DNA of 64,000 bases from Acidocella sp. (GTDB lineage Bacteria; Pseudomonadota; Alphaproteobacteria; Acetobacterales; Acetobacteraceae), in the NCBI GenBank assembly GCA_031291755.1, contig JARLIK010000028.1, forward strand, positions 1 through 64,000, given 5' to 3'. The translations under genes and the position numbers were made by a program. Positions 63,580 through 64,000 of this stretch are shown piece by piece (position 1 is the stretch's first letter; the number at the start of each line of letters is the position of its first letter). Below the pieces are notes generated by a model. The model saw only the letters and a list, made by a program, of their open reading frames with translations. It was not told the origin of the DNA and did no database searches.

Positions 63580-63990
63580 ATGCCAGACAGACTGCCTCTT
63601 GTTTTGGTCGTCAATGACGACGAAGCCATGAGGAACGCCTTACAATTTGCGCTCCAGCTTGAGGGGGTCGAGGTTCATGTTCACGGTGAAGGTGCCGATG
63701 TGCTGGCGGATCGTGATCTGTCGCGTGCTAGTTGTCTCATCTTGAAGGACCGGATGCCACGCATGGATGGCTTCGAGCTGCTGGATTGTCTGCAGGCACG
63801 CGACATTTCCTTGCCGGCCATCTTGTTGACCAGCGCCGCAACCGTACGGTTGCGGGCGCGCGCCATTGCCGCGGGGGTCCAGCTGGTGCTGGAAAAACCG
63901 ATACTGGACAACGCTCTGGTTGACGGCGTCATGACGATTCTGGGTCACCAAAAGCACCAGACGCCGGAGCCGCTAAGTAGAAACCCGTAG
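63580..63990 (+). CDS. Orphan receiver-domain protein with Lys at the phospho-acceptor site
   Basis: The 136-residue single-domain receiver starts at the ATG at 63580 (AGGAGTTCCAGGA upstream); the longer frame overlaps the FNR-type box. It has D13/D14 (NDDE), Thr/Ser in LLTSAA and Lys in LEKPI. The acceptor position four before the MP proline is lysine (K56 in LILKDRMPRMDG), with Asp shifted to 57. It may be an unphosphorylatable partner or decoy for FixL/FixJ, or use D57. There is no output domain; the stop lies before the window end, so it is complete. Confidence 0.8.
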   Translation: MPDRLPLVLVVNDDEAMRNALQFALQLEGVEVHVHGEGADVLADRDLSRASCLILKDRMPRMDGFELLDCLQARDISLPAILLTSAATVRLRARAIAAGVQLVLEKPILDNALVDGVMTILGHQKHQTPEPLSRNP

Positions 63991-64000
63991 GATATAACCG

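Overview
The window looks like chromosome of a GC-rich alphaproteobacterium, most likely an acidophilic or acetic-acid-type member of the Acetobacteraceae. This is inferred from the FixLJ pair, the codon and GC character and the style of the transporter, SDR and TonB-receptor genes; no rRNA or species marker is present. Genes are densely packed in operons, often with 4-bp ATGA or GTGA overlaps.

Left edge (1-2.3 kb): a tRNA-Glu(CTC) gene whose 3' half is overlapped by the coding end of a large serine recombinase. The recombinase is dead twice over (a 1-bp frameshift near the catalytic serine and an in-frame TAA), so this is the scar of an element that integrated at the tRNA. 2.3-12.5 kb: accessory metabolism and efflux: a Mug-type DNA glycosylase with a TetR regulator diverging from an aldo/keto reductase; a LysR regulator followed by an SDR / tautomerase / MFS / nitronate-monooxygenase operon; and a TetR-controlled EmrAB-type efflux pair. 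Both TetR genes have a perfect palindrome in front. 12.6-18 kb: a GGDEF-EAL protein, a secreted metallophosphoesterase, an ECF sigma / zinc anti-sigma pair, a cytochrome c, a small secreted protein, and a broken IS6-family element.

18.9-30.7 kb is a compact iron-type uptake locus: TonB receptor 1, a small ORF, ExbB, ExbD, TonB receptor 2, TonB, a ferric-type ABC transporter (binding protein, permease, ATPase), an EGLE-motif permease of the FTR1/COG4280 kind and a tiny membrane protein. It could carry a ligand from the cell surface to the cytoplasm using only its own genes.

31.1-52.5 kb has features of an island. It starts near an integrase fragment, and diverged copies of a 38-bp sequence lie at about 31.57 and 52.50 kb. 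The first half (31.7-39.6 kb) is an unusual, apparently undescribed cluster: a two-subunit TPP-dependent E1 dehydrogenase, a free-standing lipoyl domain protein, a second lipoyl-like protein without the lipoyl lysine, three related SGNH-like proteins, a family-2 glycosyltransferase and a transglutaminase-like protein. No E2 acyltransferase or E3 is present. The far edge of this cluster is decaying: a second glycosyltransferase is frameshifted and fused by deletion to a GMC oxidoreductase that carries a TGG-to-TAG stop and an internal deletion. The second half (40.8-52.2 kb) is a sugar catabolic locus combining a YihV-like kinase and YihT-like aldolase (sulfo-EMP type) with an SDR, an IlvD/Edd dehydratase and an HpcH/HpaI aldolase (sulfo-Entner-Doudoroff type), plus a four-gene sugar ABC importer, a zinc dehydrogenase and an enolase-superfamily enzyme.

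52.6-59.8 kb: a GntR-controlled organic-acid locus with an SDR, two MFS carriers and two MmgE/PrpD proteins. 60.0-64.0 kb: an HD hydrolase, then the FixL oxygen sensor with its heme histidine and arginines conserved, FixJ, and an orphan receiver protein behind an FNR/FixK-type box whose phospho-acceptor position is lysine.
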